From: Voacanga thouarsii
Taxonomy: Eukaryota; Streptophyta; Magnoliopsida; Gentianales; Apocynaceae
Reading direction: 5' to 3'
Assembly: GCA_026120185.1 (NCBI GenBank)
Contig: JANUWF010001491.1
Span: forward strand, 310,001 to 374,000
Length of the DNA: 64,000 nt
Shown here: positions 32,957 to 44,100 of the stretch, piece after piece
How the letters are laid out: each line of letters opens with the position of its first letter
Position numbering within the stretch: position 1 is the first letter of the stretch
The notes under the pieces: model-generated
What the model saw: the letters and a program-made list of their open reading frames with translations, nothing else
What the model was told of the DNA's origin: nothing
The model's database searches: none
Made by a program: the position numbers and the translations under genes

Positions 32957-34485
32957 ACTTCTCCCCCTGCCTTGACGCGGTTTTCATTTTTGCGTCTTGT
33001 TCCTCGGCTTTCTTCCCTGCGTTCTTCCGCGACTTGCCATCTCCATTTGCGCCGACGACCGGTGACATTATTCCAGCAGTGGGCTTCCTCTTCAGCGACG
33101 GGCATTGCATTTTGTCCCATTTTGGTATATTTATTTGCTCTTTCTCCATTTGATTTCTGATGTTTTATTGCTCCATTTGATTCAGTAATTTGATTCTCTT
33201 ACTTCAATGACATCCTTGCTCGGCGTGGTCACCTTAGAAAATGCCTTTAAAAATTCCCTTGCTCATACTATGCATGAGGATTATAAATGATGAATGCATA
33301 TGCAAAACAGCTGTTTTCTGGATGCTTCTTTGTGGGGGACATGATAGTTATTTTTTTCTAGTTTTACAAATTATGTGAAGGGAGTTAGCAAAGTGGGGCT
33401 TTGAAGACAAATCTTTATGCTCTGTAATTTGATGTTTATACACTATTCTGATGTTAAATTTCTAACTCAACCTTAGCTTTGACTTTGGGAACTATGGTTA
33501 TGTTGATAAGTTGACGCAGATTTATGCTTGTGATGTGGAACAATGTTTACTAATAGAAAGTATAAAGCCAGATACATGGTATGAGTTGTAATAACATGTT
33601 TCATTCGTAAGTAACTGAAAATTCTGATTAAGGGATTTCTTTTGAATAATTCTACTTGCTCATCTGGTGGGGCAACATGCTTGCTCCATATGTCTTGCCG
33701 TTTCAATTCCTGTCACTAGTATGTGAAGTTACAATCATTTGAAGTGAGTTTATAATAACACCATATTTATCTTAAGATGAATTTTGGGGTCAACCGATAA
33801 AGTTGGAGTGAGTTTCACCTTTGGTAAAGTAGTTTGCACTTATAAAAAATCTCTTAACTTGAGATTTCACTAGAACTGTATGGGGCCCAAAGAAACCAAT
33901 TTGTGCTGATATAACAAGAGGGAGTGGGTTTGTTTTGGTTTATGATGATATAACAATTTGTATTATGGACTTATTGTGTCTAATGCTGGAAGGACTGGGC
34001 ATCTCGGGATTGGAAAACTGTAATTTCTATTCAGCAATATTATTCTGCTGTTTACCCAAAAAATGAAAAAGTAAGAAGAGCTCTGGTATCCCATTGAATG
34101 CCTCACTCTCATTGTGAACTAATTTGGCTGTCATTCAAATACATGTTCTTTGCATATGGTGCTTCTAAAGAAGATGATGAATTGCACCTCTTTCTGGTAG
34201 TTTGGATTAAATCATGAAAAAGTTGAATTCATCTTCTGGAATAAAAAGCTAGTCGAATTGCTAATATCTTGAGTGTTGCAAAATAGAATTCTCTAGTATA
34301 TATCTAATGCTATAGTTTGCTAGTGATTTTGATAGAAATCAAATGCATACTCATTTAACTCTGTTCCTTGAAGTTTTGGGATAATTTGAGTAGTGTGGAA
34401 ATGTTCGAATGTATGCCCATTGGGTGGCTTGTATATATGGTCAATGTATTACGTTAATTGTTTCAATTTACTCTAAATAGGTAGG
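32957..34485 (+). other. MULE B 5' leader and probable intron
   Basis: From 32957 to about 33170 the sequence is richer in GC and pyrimidines and looks like a 5' UTR; a frame at 32906-33160 is open but basic and without a domain. From about 33180 to 34480 it is AT-rich and intron-like, ending in a TAG just before the start codon of the PMD gene. I see no further gene. Confidence 0.5.
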
Positions 34486-36880
34486 ATGGATCACATGCAC
34501 ATGGATATCCACCCCGGCCCTCTTGTAGGTGGTTTATTATCTCTCCAACCTAGTCACCGTTCTTCATTGGTATGGTCTGGCGATCAGCGTGCCTGTGAGA
34601 CTCCACTGGTATTTAGACGATACGATTCTGTATTTTAGGAGCACACTCCACTTTCAGGCAGAGTCATGGATTTAGTGGATATTGCTGGATTTGGGGGAGT
34701 TAGACGATCTGGGCATATACAGGTAGATCATGCCTTTATTACTGCATTAGTAGAGCGATGGCGGCAGGAGACTCATACATTCCATTTATCAGTAGGAGAG
34801 GCTGCTGTTACATTGGAGGATGTAACACTTTTATGGGGCCTTAGAGTAGATAGGGATCCAGTCGTAGGAGCACCTTTTCACTATTCAAAATCCGATTGGA
34901 TTGATCTTTGTGATAGATTACTAGGTATTAGACCACGAGTAGAGCACATTCGGGGGAATAGGATTAGGAAGGCTCCTATTAAGGAGCACTTGCAAATTCC
35001 TCTGGCAGATGACGTTACTGATGACGTCATACAGTAGCGTGCTCGTTGTCTTACATTCTTGTTGATCGGGGGGTTATTATTTTCTGATAAGTCTGGGAAT
35101 TTATTGCACTTGAGATATCTGCCTATTATAGAGGATTTGGATGCCTATGATACCTTGAGTTGGGGTAGTGCAGTCTTAGCATACCTTTACAGATGTTTAT
35201 GCCAGGCTGCTATTGGGTCCGCCCAAGAGATTTGTGGCCCAATGGTCTTACTTCAGGTAAGTTTGAATTTGGTCCATTCTTTATTTTAAATATTCTTGAT
35301 AACATATGTAATATTCCTAATACCTTTTTGTAAATGCGATGTAGCTATGGGCCTGGGAACGTATTCGCGTTGTGCGACTGGAGCGGGGTAGACCCTGCAA
35401 CGAGCAACCACCGCTTGCACCATACGGAGCTCGGTGGGACGTAGGTTTACACCTCTATCGCACGTCCACGCATGTTTTGGTGTCATATCGTTCCCAGCTT
35501 GATGCCCTATTCGACGATGATGTGAGAATACAACTTTTATGTATGCATACTTTATTTGTAACTCTATGTATATGTATGCAAATCATATATCTATTGTGTG
35601 TATTGTAGTTTATTTGGCAGCCATATCAGCCGGACTTGGTGAGCGTCCTCCCCCCCCCCCTATTTGGACGGAGCCCATATTTGGAGGTCACGCACAGCGC
35701 TTATTAGTTGGGAGGTCGTCGAGCTATACTTTCCGGACTGAGTCATGCGTCAATTTGGGATGCTGCAGCCTATACCGGTAGATTGCGATACACGGATTGA
35801 CCTCCATGATATTAATAGGCGGAGCAATCCTACACGAGATTATACGATCTACCATGAGCCGTATATCCAGATGTGGGCGCATCGACTAGAGTACATACAG
35901 ACCACTGAGTTAGGTATCTCGGTTGATGGAGCGTACATGCAGTGGTATAGGGATCACACTCGTCTTAGGGTCGGGAACCCCGTTTCTCGCGATGCATCGC
36001 AGTCGGGATATCAGCCTACCGGATCTAGTACAGTTGTATTGGTAAGTTCTTATAATTTAATAAGTTATAACATGTTGAAATATGTAACAAAATGTTGAAT
36101 ATTTTTTTGCAGGCCGATATCGTGCGACGTGCTATGGTTGTGGCAGAGCGGCATATTCATGATGCCGACGCGGTTTCCCGGAAGGGGTTTATAGAGATAC
36201 GGGATATGTGTGCTCGGGGATTGACAGCGACCCATCAGTCACATGATAGATACCCTGGCCCAATCGAGTCGGAGGAGCCGACTATTGCGGTGAGTCAGCC
36301 GACTGCGAGACCCCGAGAGCCTATTGACGGCCGTGCACATGCCGGGGTGAGGCGAGGAGGCAAGAGGCCCCGAGCGCGACCACATCCTCCACAGGACCAT
36401 CAGCACCAGGATGCCGTTGCTGACCATTTTGACCAGGATGCCGGTGATGGTTTACCCTCCGAGTTTGGTGCGGATGAGCTGATAGGGGATGATTCCATGG
36501 TGATTTCGGTTCCGGACGACCAGGGTGCCGCTGCTGACAATCATGATCGTGTACGCACGGATTCATGGCCTACTGGTGGGCAAGAGGAGCCTGTCAAACG
36601 CATTAATGACCTGCCTATTCGGCCATTCAGCGGGATTGTCTGTGCTAGGCGCGGACGACGGATTCCAGACCCCCCCAGCAGGATGATCCGCAGCCTACTC
36701 ATTCTCCCCAGCCGGATCCACAGCCCGCTCATTCTTCCCAGCCGGATCCGCAGCCCGCTCATTCTCCCCAACTGGATCCAGACCCCTCCCCCCCCCCCCC
36801 AGCATGATGATCCAGGCCCTGCCGGGAGACCCAGAAGAAAGATTAGGCCTCGGAGGCCATGTGTACTGTCTCCACATTAG
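34486..36880 (+). pseudogene. Plant mobile domain (PMD) protein gene of MULE B
   Basis: ATG at 34486. Exons as read: 34486 to about 35255 (GTAAGT follows), about 35344-35524, about 35609-36041, and about 36114-36880; introns have GT-AG borders. The PMD core is clear: MDLVDIAGFGGV, HTFHLSVGEAAVTLEDVTLLWGL, a helix around LLFSDKSGNLLHLRYLPII and TLSWGSAVLAYLYRC, then LWAWERI. The C-terminal exon is basic with Pro/Gln-rich 11-residue repeats and ends RRKIRPRRP. Breaks: in-frame TAG at 34636-34638 and 35035-35037, a frameshift at the C run 35650-35660, and probably a pair of frameshifts around 36669 and 36788-36800. Family known from MULEs and from MAIN/MAIL1; function in transposition unknown. 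Confidence 0.85.
36671..36787 (+). repeat. 33-bp coding tandem repeat in the PMD gene
   Basis: About three and a half units of 33 bp, each with GGATCC(A/G)CAGCC and CTCATTCT. Read in the better of the two frames each unit gives an 11-residue Pro/Gln/His/Ser-rich block of the type SQPDPQPAHS. C-homopolymers bracket the array. Confidence 0.8.
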
Positions 36881-37519
36881 TAGTTCTTCACTTCTATAGA
36901 TGTAGTGTAGATGGTTTTGTGATGTTTGTATTCTGTGTATTTGGACAGTTTAGTGTTTGTACTGTGCGTCTGTGTACTATGTGTTTTGGAAATATATGTG
37001 TTTGGAACTGTTTTTGGTGTTTGGACATTTGGATTTTGATTGGATTGTTTTGGATTTTGGATTTTGATTTGGAGTTTGGTTTTAGGAAATTTGTTTACGT
37101 TGTACAGGGAGTTTGGTTGTTGGTTTAGATGCAAGTTATAAAAAAAAAAGTCATCCACTATGGTCGCATTTGGAAAATGCGACCTTAAGGTCCCATTTCC
37201 AAAATGCGACCTTGTCGCTATATCTTCCCAAATCTGCAGCCATTTCACAGAAAGCTTGTGTCTCCATTGCCGGCGCCTTCAATTTCTCAATGGGCAATCT
37301 GCACGAACGTTGAAAGAGTTGCTGCCATTTTACTAATTTGAGTAAAAAGGTAACTTCATCCATCCACATAAACTTATTTTCTTTGCATTTTTCCTCCAAT
37401 GTGCTTCATCATTATTTTTTGTTTTTAAATTGCTGTGAAACTTCATCCCTCCACATCATATTGCTTGCACTTACACTGTCATGTATCTTGTAATTTTAGA
37501 TCGTGCGGATTTGGTAATC
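36881..37519 (+). other. Intergenic region between PMD and transposase genes
   Basis: GT-rich, T-rich 3' region (36890-37130), then two tandem 23-bp palindromes at 37162-37211, then a 5' UTR-like stretch with a possible intron ending at TAG 37500. No separate gene supported. Confidence 0.6.
37162..37211. repeat. Two internal 23-bp palindromes
   Basis: GGTCGCATT-TGGAA-AATGCGACC (37162-37184) and GGTCCCATT-TCCAA-AATGCGACC (37189-37211), separated by TTAA. They lie between the two MULE genes, far from the ends. Confidence 0.9.
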
Positions 37520-40383
37520 ATGAATGTTTTGGAACCACCTGTTGTGCTATGCTTTTTTTGGGATTGTCAAATACAGCGCGATTATCGAGGGTCAATATGG
37601 TTCGATAGAGCGATTAAAAAAACTTGCATTCTCCGATGTCGGATATCGTACCCGAAACTAGTAGATAAGGTTCGTACATATCTCGGATTGGGAGGGCGAA
37701 ATGTGACAATCAAGATTACGCTGAGACATCCATTTCTTTATGGATCTGATCAACAGTATGCTGCAAATGAGTTAAGCGATGACGATGATATGGAGGTTTT
37801 GTGGATGCTTACGCATGAATTTAAGTCCCAAAGTATCCAACTGCATGTGAGCTATTCCGAGGTGACTTCCCAACGCCCGAGTCATTTATGTGATGTATCC
37901 CCAATAACAAGTTCATTCGTGGCAATGTTGAATCAAGTGACGGGGTTAGGTACTTCGATTTAAGGGCAACACCATTCATTTTCTCAACTCCCTATTGGCA
38001 TTGGAGGTGACACCTTTAACTACATGCAACCCCAAGCATTTTACCAACAAATGGGAGATACAAGAGCTGCCGTAAACACGTTTGGAACTGAACACATTAG
38101 TTCAACTGGTAGTAATACTGGGACAGTTAATGTTGGGACCACAACTGGAGTCGATGCATGCAACCTGGTCAACCAAGAATATCTTTCGGGTTCAGCACGC
38201 CCTCCAGATCCTAGTACATATCAGGAGGAACGGGTACATCGTAACACCACCACTCCATCACATGGTCGAGTATCTCGCCCACAAATGGTCTCTGCTGCAG
38301 CGAATGTTGATTCAACGGTGCATACATCTGATGGTGAGGGTTTCACAGGCTCCAAGGGGCCAATGAATTGGAGTGATAGATATGATAGCGAAGAAGATGA
38401 CATTCCGGCCAACAATCCAAGCATTCCCTTCGAAGATGATGGGGGTGACGTGGCGGGACCTTCTAACGTGGCTGGACCTTCCAACACCATATGGGAACAT
38501 ACAAGATTTCTAATATTTGAGGACACAGGGTCCGGTGCATGTGCTAATGAATCGCTTCAGAGACACTCTATTGATTTCACGAGAAGTTGGTCCGACGCTA
38601 ATATCGATTTGCAACTAAACATAAGGTTTCAAAATAAGAAAGAGGCTATATATGTAGTGAGGAAGTGGTCTATTCAAGCAGGACGGGAATTCAGGGTCTT
38701 CGAGAGTAAGAAGGATTGTTGGTATGCTAAGTGTAAGCATGCGAGTGCTGGCAATCCTTACTCTTGGCATATTCGTATTATACATAAGAAGACCCATGGA
38801 CAATGGCAGATAACAGTTTTGAACAAGGAACACACATGTGTCATTACAGTTGTGAATAATGTGCATAGAAACATGGATCATCGGTTTATAGCACGTAATG
38901 TGACACATTTGGCTTTAAATGACCCTGAATGCCATGTGAGCAATGTTATTGCTGAAGTTCAGAAACTATGGAGGACGGGTTGTTCTTATAAGAAAGCATG
39001 GGAAGCCTGGAAAGTAGCTATGGAACTTGTATACGGTGATTGGCCCTCCACTTGGATTGCACTACCAAAATACATGCTTGCCTTGCAGGATTCTAATCCT
39101 GGGACCATTGTGAAATAGAGACATCATTGGACTAGTGTGGGTGATTTGAAAGCTTTTGGTTTCCTTTTCGGGCTTTTAAACCTTCAATTGTTGGCTTCAA
39201 ATATTGTCGACCAGTGGTATCTATTGATGGAACTCATTTAAGGGGATTTTATCGAGGCAAATTGTTGGTTGCGTCAACTTGGGATGCAAACAGTCACCTC
39301 TTCCCTCTTGCATTTGCCATCGTGGATGACGAGTCATTGGAGAGGTGGAGCTGGTTCTTAAAGCTACTACGTCAACATGTCATTATGGAAAGACATATAT
39401 GTCTGATTTCAGATAGACATAAAGGTATAATTAATGCTGTACGACATATGACTGAATGGCAAGAACCTTTAGCTGTCCATCGATATTGCCTCGGGCACAT
39501 TAAGGGAAATTTTCATGCTAAATTTAAGGACACAAATTTGACAAATTTGATGTATGCTGCGAGTTTGGAGCGTAAAAGGACAAAATGTCAAGCATACTTG
39601 GATGAAATTAGGATTCGAAAAGAAGATGCATTTAAATATTTGATGGACATAGGTTTAGAGAAATGGACTTTATCGTATGATGAAGGGCATAGATATGGTT
39701 CAATGACTACTAGTTTGTCTGAATGCATGAACAGTGTGCTGAAGAAAGCGAGATCTCTCCCGCTGAAAGTTTTGGTCGAAACAACTTTTCATAAGTTAGT
39801 TAAGTATTTCAATGAACACAGAGATGAGGCATCTAATTTGAGACACCCATTGCCATCTGAAATGTGGAAGTTGTATTCTTATTTTGAGGACAAATCTAGA
39901 GGGCATGTTGTGACTGAATTTAATGCACAAGCCAGCATATATGGGATCAAATCGTCTGTTCAACAAGGGGGTAGAAGTCCAAATGTTTACAGTGTCAATT
40001 TGATGGAGAGATCATGCAGCTGCCAAAAGTGGAGCATATATAGTATACCTTGTTCGCATGGGTTTGTAGCATGTCTTCACAGAGGTTGGAACCCTATTAA
40101 ATTTGTTTTGGAGTTCTATACCAGCCGGAATTACGAGTTGACATATGAGGGTCAGTTTTTCCCCGTGGCAGATGAACAATATTGGAGGCCTTCTACTTTT
40201 ACGCTTGCACCTGTGGACGAAATGATGAGGAATGAAGTTCCTGGCCGTCTGCGAACATCAAGAATACCTTCTGATATGGATTATCGAACGCCCAACTCTC
40301 CTCCAAGATGCAGCAACTGTCATAGGAGTGGACATACTAGGAGAAATTGTAATAATAATACTTTTACTGTTTCAAGAGATTAG
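37520..40383 (+). pseudogene. MuDR-type transposase of MULE B, nearly intact
   Basis: Intron-poor frame starting best at ATG 37520. Domains: a MULE N-terminal domain (37520-37960), a Ser/Thr-rich linker, the MuDR DNA-binding domain (about 38620-38910, KKEAIYVVRKWSIQAGREF), the catalytic region with VSIDGTH, ISDRHKG and TTSLSECMN (39214-39740) as D-D-E, a SWIM zinc finger (CSC-x9-CSH, 40014-40058) and a final CCHC knuckle CSNCHRSGHTRRNC (40312-40353). Breaks: TAA at 37961-37963, TAG at about 39116-39118 and a 1-base frameshift near 39165. The protein would bind the TIRs and cut and rejoin the element. With so few lesions it died recently, or the lesions are assembly errors. Confidence 0.92.
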
Positions 40384-40686
40384 ACCACTTCTTCAAATGT
40401 TCCTTTGTAATATATTTTATCGAACTGCTTTATTTGTAATGTATTTTAAGAATCATTTCTAAATAGTACTTGTGATGTTGTAATTTATATTTTGAAATGT
40501 TTCCGCACTTTACATATATTTTTTTTATATGGGAATCGAATATGTTCAGTCAATAGAGGCTTTGGTTGCGGAAGTTCTTAAGTAGGATGACAACAATGTT
40601 ATATTTGATAAACAGGGGCACTAGGTCGCATTACAATAATGCGACCACAAGTCTTCAAGTGCTCCGTCATTGCTTAAGTGTTTGGG
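40384..40686 (+). other. MULE B 3' region with palindrome
   Basis: AT-rich 3' UTR-like sequence after the transposase stop. It includes one 23-bp palindrome GGTCGCATT-ACAAT-AATGCGACC at 40624-40646. No gene. Confidence 0.7.
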
Positions 40687-40805
40687 AGCAAGGGCGAATA
40701 TGGTCGTATTTCCATAATGCGACCTCACTACATACGGAATTCTCCATCTAGCTGTCCCACTGTCGCAAAATCCCCCCAAAACGACCCCATTTAACGGAAA
40801 TTCCG
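40687..40805 (-). repeat. MULE B right terminal inverted repeat
   Basis: Partner of 32708-32865. Contains the palindrome GGTCGTATT-TCCAT-AATGCGACC at 40702-40724. Confidence 0.9.
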
Positions 40806-40814
40806 AAACACTGA
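40806..40814. repeat. MULE B target site duplication, right
   Basis: AAACACTGA; see 32699-32707. Confidence 0.85.
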
Positions 40815-41156
40815 CAAAAGTGAGTTTCGAGGGACCTCGCGCCCTTCAGACGCGAGTTTTTTTTCGGCCATGAGCCATATAGGGGCTCTGACTCGCCGGG
40901 CAGCAGGCAATGCCTCGCGATTGCCCGGAATCGACCTCATGCTTAGCAATCGCAGCCAAGATACCTCACATTCTCATCCCGTTCTCCGTGGATATAATGA
41001 GTTCTAACCCACTTTGCTCAAAAACCCCCCTAATTTTTGCCATTTACCTGGGATTGGCGGTTTTTAGGTCATAAAACCTTCTGCTCTTTTAACCCGTAAA
41101 AAACAAAGGGCAGCAGGCTGTATGTTGAGAGGCAATACTCAACAAGAATTGAAGCA
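40815..41156 (+). promoter_or_regulatory. Upstream region of the membrane-protein gene, with overlapping uORF
   Basis: Comparatively GC-rich sequence of about 340 bp between MULE B and the start codon. A short hairpin CTCGCG/CGCGAG followed by T8 lies at 40836-40864. An ATG at 41122 opens a 15-codon uORF that ends at TAG 41167-41169, so it overlaps the main start codon in another frame. If transcribed, that uORF could lower translation. No TATA box is obvious. Confidence 0.45.
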
Positions 41157-44100
41157 ATGGAAAGAGTAGGCAGTGCACTAAACAGAGCAGCAAGCAACAA
41201 CACGCTAATCAACGTACTGCTGGTGGGATGCTTTGGTTTGTTGGCTTTCCGGTCGGTGAGGCAGCAGAAGGACATCGAAATATTGGAGGCCGAGAAGAAC
41301 TCTTTGCTCAAAACCAACAAAGCCATTAAGGCCACCGTCTGGAACTCCAAGCAACGGCTGTATGCCGACGCCACTTCCAATTCGCAAACTGCCCTAATCC
41401 CTCTTTCAAAGCTTAAGGCCATCTACGGTGATGCTACCCCCTCCCCGTCTCTTTCGGGTAAGTACACTACAGTTCTGTACCTGTTCGGTGTTTGTTTTTA
41501 GGTTTTTATGGTGTGCCATTGACTTGTACTCTGTTTGATGGGCAGTGGAAATTGATTCTTACACAATTGTCTTTAAGTTACATTTATTCTTTAAGATGTG
41601 TCCTTAAACTATATTCCCCGTCTCAATATCTGAAAACTAGACCATTTATAATCTACAGAACTTATTTGAAACTATTAATCCATGGGTGCCAATGATAAGG
41701 AGACTCGTCACTTGCTGTAAATTATGCATTTTTAGTGGTTCAGTTGAGGAGTGTCATTTGTTGTTATTAATGCCCCAAACTCAGAATTATTTTCAGACTA
41801 ACTTTGCCAAAAGTCGTAGATGGTATTTGAAATGATTGTAATAAGATTGTAGCTGATTTATAATAGAAGGGTCTGGACTACCACATATTGTCTTTCCTAG
41901 ATATAGAAACTACTGTGATTTCCCGTTTGTTTTAGATATTGAGGCTGTGAAGCTCAAGTTCCTGGTTCAAGTGTCAAGCAACAGTTTGTTAAAGAAAAAC
42001 TTGAAACATGATCAGTCAGTTATTTTACTGTTCATCTGGTAATTAAAAAATCCAAACAAGTTCAAAGGGACATTTTTCCTTTTATCAGGTTGGAGAATTC
42101 TGCTTGTGGTTATTTCGTTTAATAACAGAAATCTTGTGAGAGGACTCACACTTTGAAGTGAAAGGGTTGATGTTTTATGTATGTTTGAATTGTCCACGTG
42201 ATGTAAAATGCAAAGACAAGACTAAGAGGATATGGAAGATCACATTTATAGTAAAGTTGAAGATATTTTTAGTTGTTTGTAACAAATATTCAGTCCTATA
42301 ACATTTGTATGTTAGTTTCTCTAGTGATAGTGTTTAGGTTGTTATAGTAATTTTCAGATTGCAGCAAATTAGTTTAGGCAGTCAACATGCAGAACTTTTT
42401 AGTCTAATATTTTGACTTTTAAGTTGCTGAGAATTGGAGCTAGCTTTGAATTAGTTTTGGTTCTAGGGTTTGACATCTATAGTTATTTTTTCTTCCTTTT
42501 GCTATAAAACTGTGTCTTTCTCTCTTCAAAATCCACAACTAGTTCTTAAATTAAGCAATGCGATATCAACCACCACTAAAGCTGAAACATGCGATATCAT
42601 TTTGGTATCCTAGCCAAAGAATCCTTCTCTCCCTTGGTCCTTTCTATTTTCTTTCAATCATCATGGAACTTACATCACAATTTATAGCACTTTTAGAAGC
42701 TCTTAAAGCTCATAGGGAGGAGTTTAGTTCCAGAATAGGTTCTTTGGAAGTGAAGGTTGGTTCTTTGAAGGTTGCTATCAATTCCTTCAAAGCTTCTATA
42801 GATGCTTTCTTGCTAAGCAACAGACTGAAGATCTAAAACAAAAGGATGCAGTTTCTATCTCCTTAGCAGATAATCAGACACTATGCACAGCATGTGTTAT
42901 TCTTCCTGGTCCACCAAGAGAAGATCCTATAACTAAAGTATTTATTCCTACTTCTCCAAAAACATCCTTGAAGTGTCTCAAGAAGCTATAAAACACCCTG
43001 AAGAACCACAAGCTGAACTTGATGAACAAGAAACTAAAGTTCATAAATCTGATGTCTAGCATAAGCCAATGGTTGAGATTCATGCCGATTTAAAAAAAAA
43101 AATAAAGGACATCTATCCTAAATTCCTAGCTCTTTCTTACGTGAACTTTGTTATTCCAGCTAGATTCAATTAGGTGGTTACAAGAGAACTTTTAGAAGGT
43201 TCATTTCTGCCAACAATAGCTTATTTTCAGAAGAAGAATATATATATTCGGCGTGTTTTTTTTTATCCTTAGGCACTTCAAATTCAAGGTTGAGTTTTTT
43301 CGAAATGCAGGGGAGAAAGATTGTACAATGCAAAGAAAAGACTAACGGTGATGCAGGACAAACTTGTTAAAGCCATCTCACAAATATACCCTAGGATCTG
43401 TAAAGGTTTGTGTGGGAAAACTAGGCCGCAAATAGCAATTAAACGCGTGAAATCTCTCTGATAGTGCAAATAAAAAATAAAAAATAAGAGGAGAATAAAA
43501 AAAAAAAAGAGAATAAGAGAGAACTCTTAGCGTCACACCAAGAGGGAGGGATAAACCCTAGGAGTCATACCTAAAACCTTAAGGCATCACTCATTAGGCC
43601 TTAGGAGTCATACATTATGTACACTCTTTATCGATTGAATAAGATAGGCATACACATGCATAAACAATTGAGAACTCTATTTTTAATATCAAAACTCAAT
43701 TCCTAAACTAACTAGGACTAGACTCTCTTCTATAAGACTCTAAAACCAATAACAACTAGGACAATAGGATTCTTAAATCAATCAATTTAGTAGTATTCCT
43801 AACTAGAACAGAAATTTTAATGTTCAGGAATCGTCTGCAAACTATAAAATTACTTAAAACTTCTGCACACTGTAAAATTACTTAAACACCATAGATCTCT
43901 TAAAGACTTATAAAACTTAATTAAACTAAATATTTCCAGCTATGAACTCATAAGTTAGAATTTCCAAGACTAAAGTTGGATTGTAAAATTATTGATTGAC
44001 TTAGAACTTTCCAATTCTTGGACCCTTTTGTGTTTTGCATCATTCTCCCCTGGTTGGAGAAAACCCCGTCCTTGAGTTTTGTAGAATGGTAGGAAAATAT

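Larger units (their letters stand above)
32708..40805 (+). mobile_element. Complete MULE with TIRs, PMD gene and transposase gene (MULE B, 8098 bp)
   Basis: The left end (from CAGAATTTCCGTTAAATGGG) and the reverse complement of the right end (CGGAATTTCCGTTAAATGGG) match over more than 110 bp. They are flanked by a 9-bp target duplication with one mismatch: AAACACCGA at 32699-32707 and AAACACTGA at 40806-40814. Nine bases is the Mutator signature. Inside, a PMD gene (34486-36880) and a MuDR-type transposase gene (37520-40383) both read rightward. Both carry a few stops or frameshifts, so this copy is probably not autonomous today, although the ends are still in good shape. Confidence 0.93.

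Noticed and set aside
32906..33160. 84-codon frame and two overlapping minus-strand frames
   Set aside because: Arg/Ser-rich composition from a GC-rich 5' leader of the MULE, no domain, all frames open by composition.
40836..40864. Hairpin CTCGCG/CGCGAG followed by eight Ts, resembling a bacterial intrinsic terminator
   Set aside because: The window is plant nuclear DNA; such terminators do not act there. Probably chance or part of a 5' leader.
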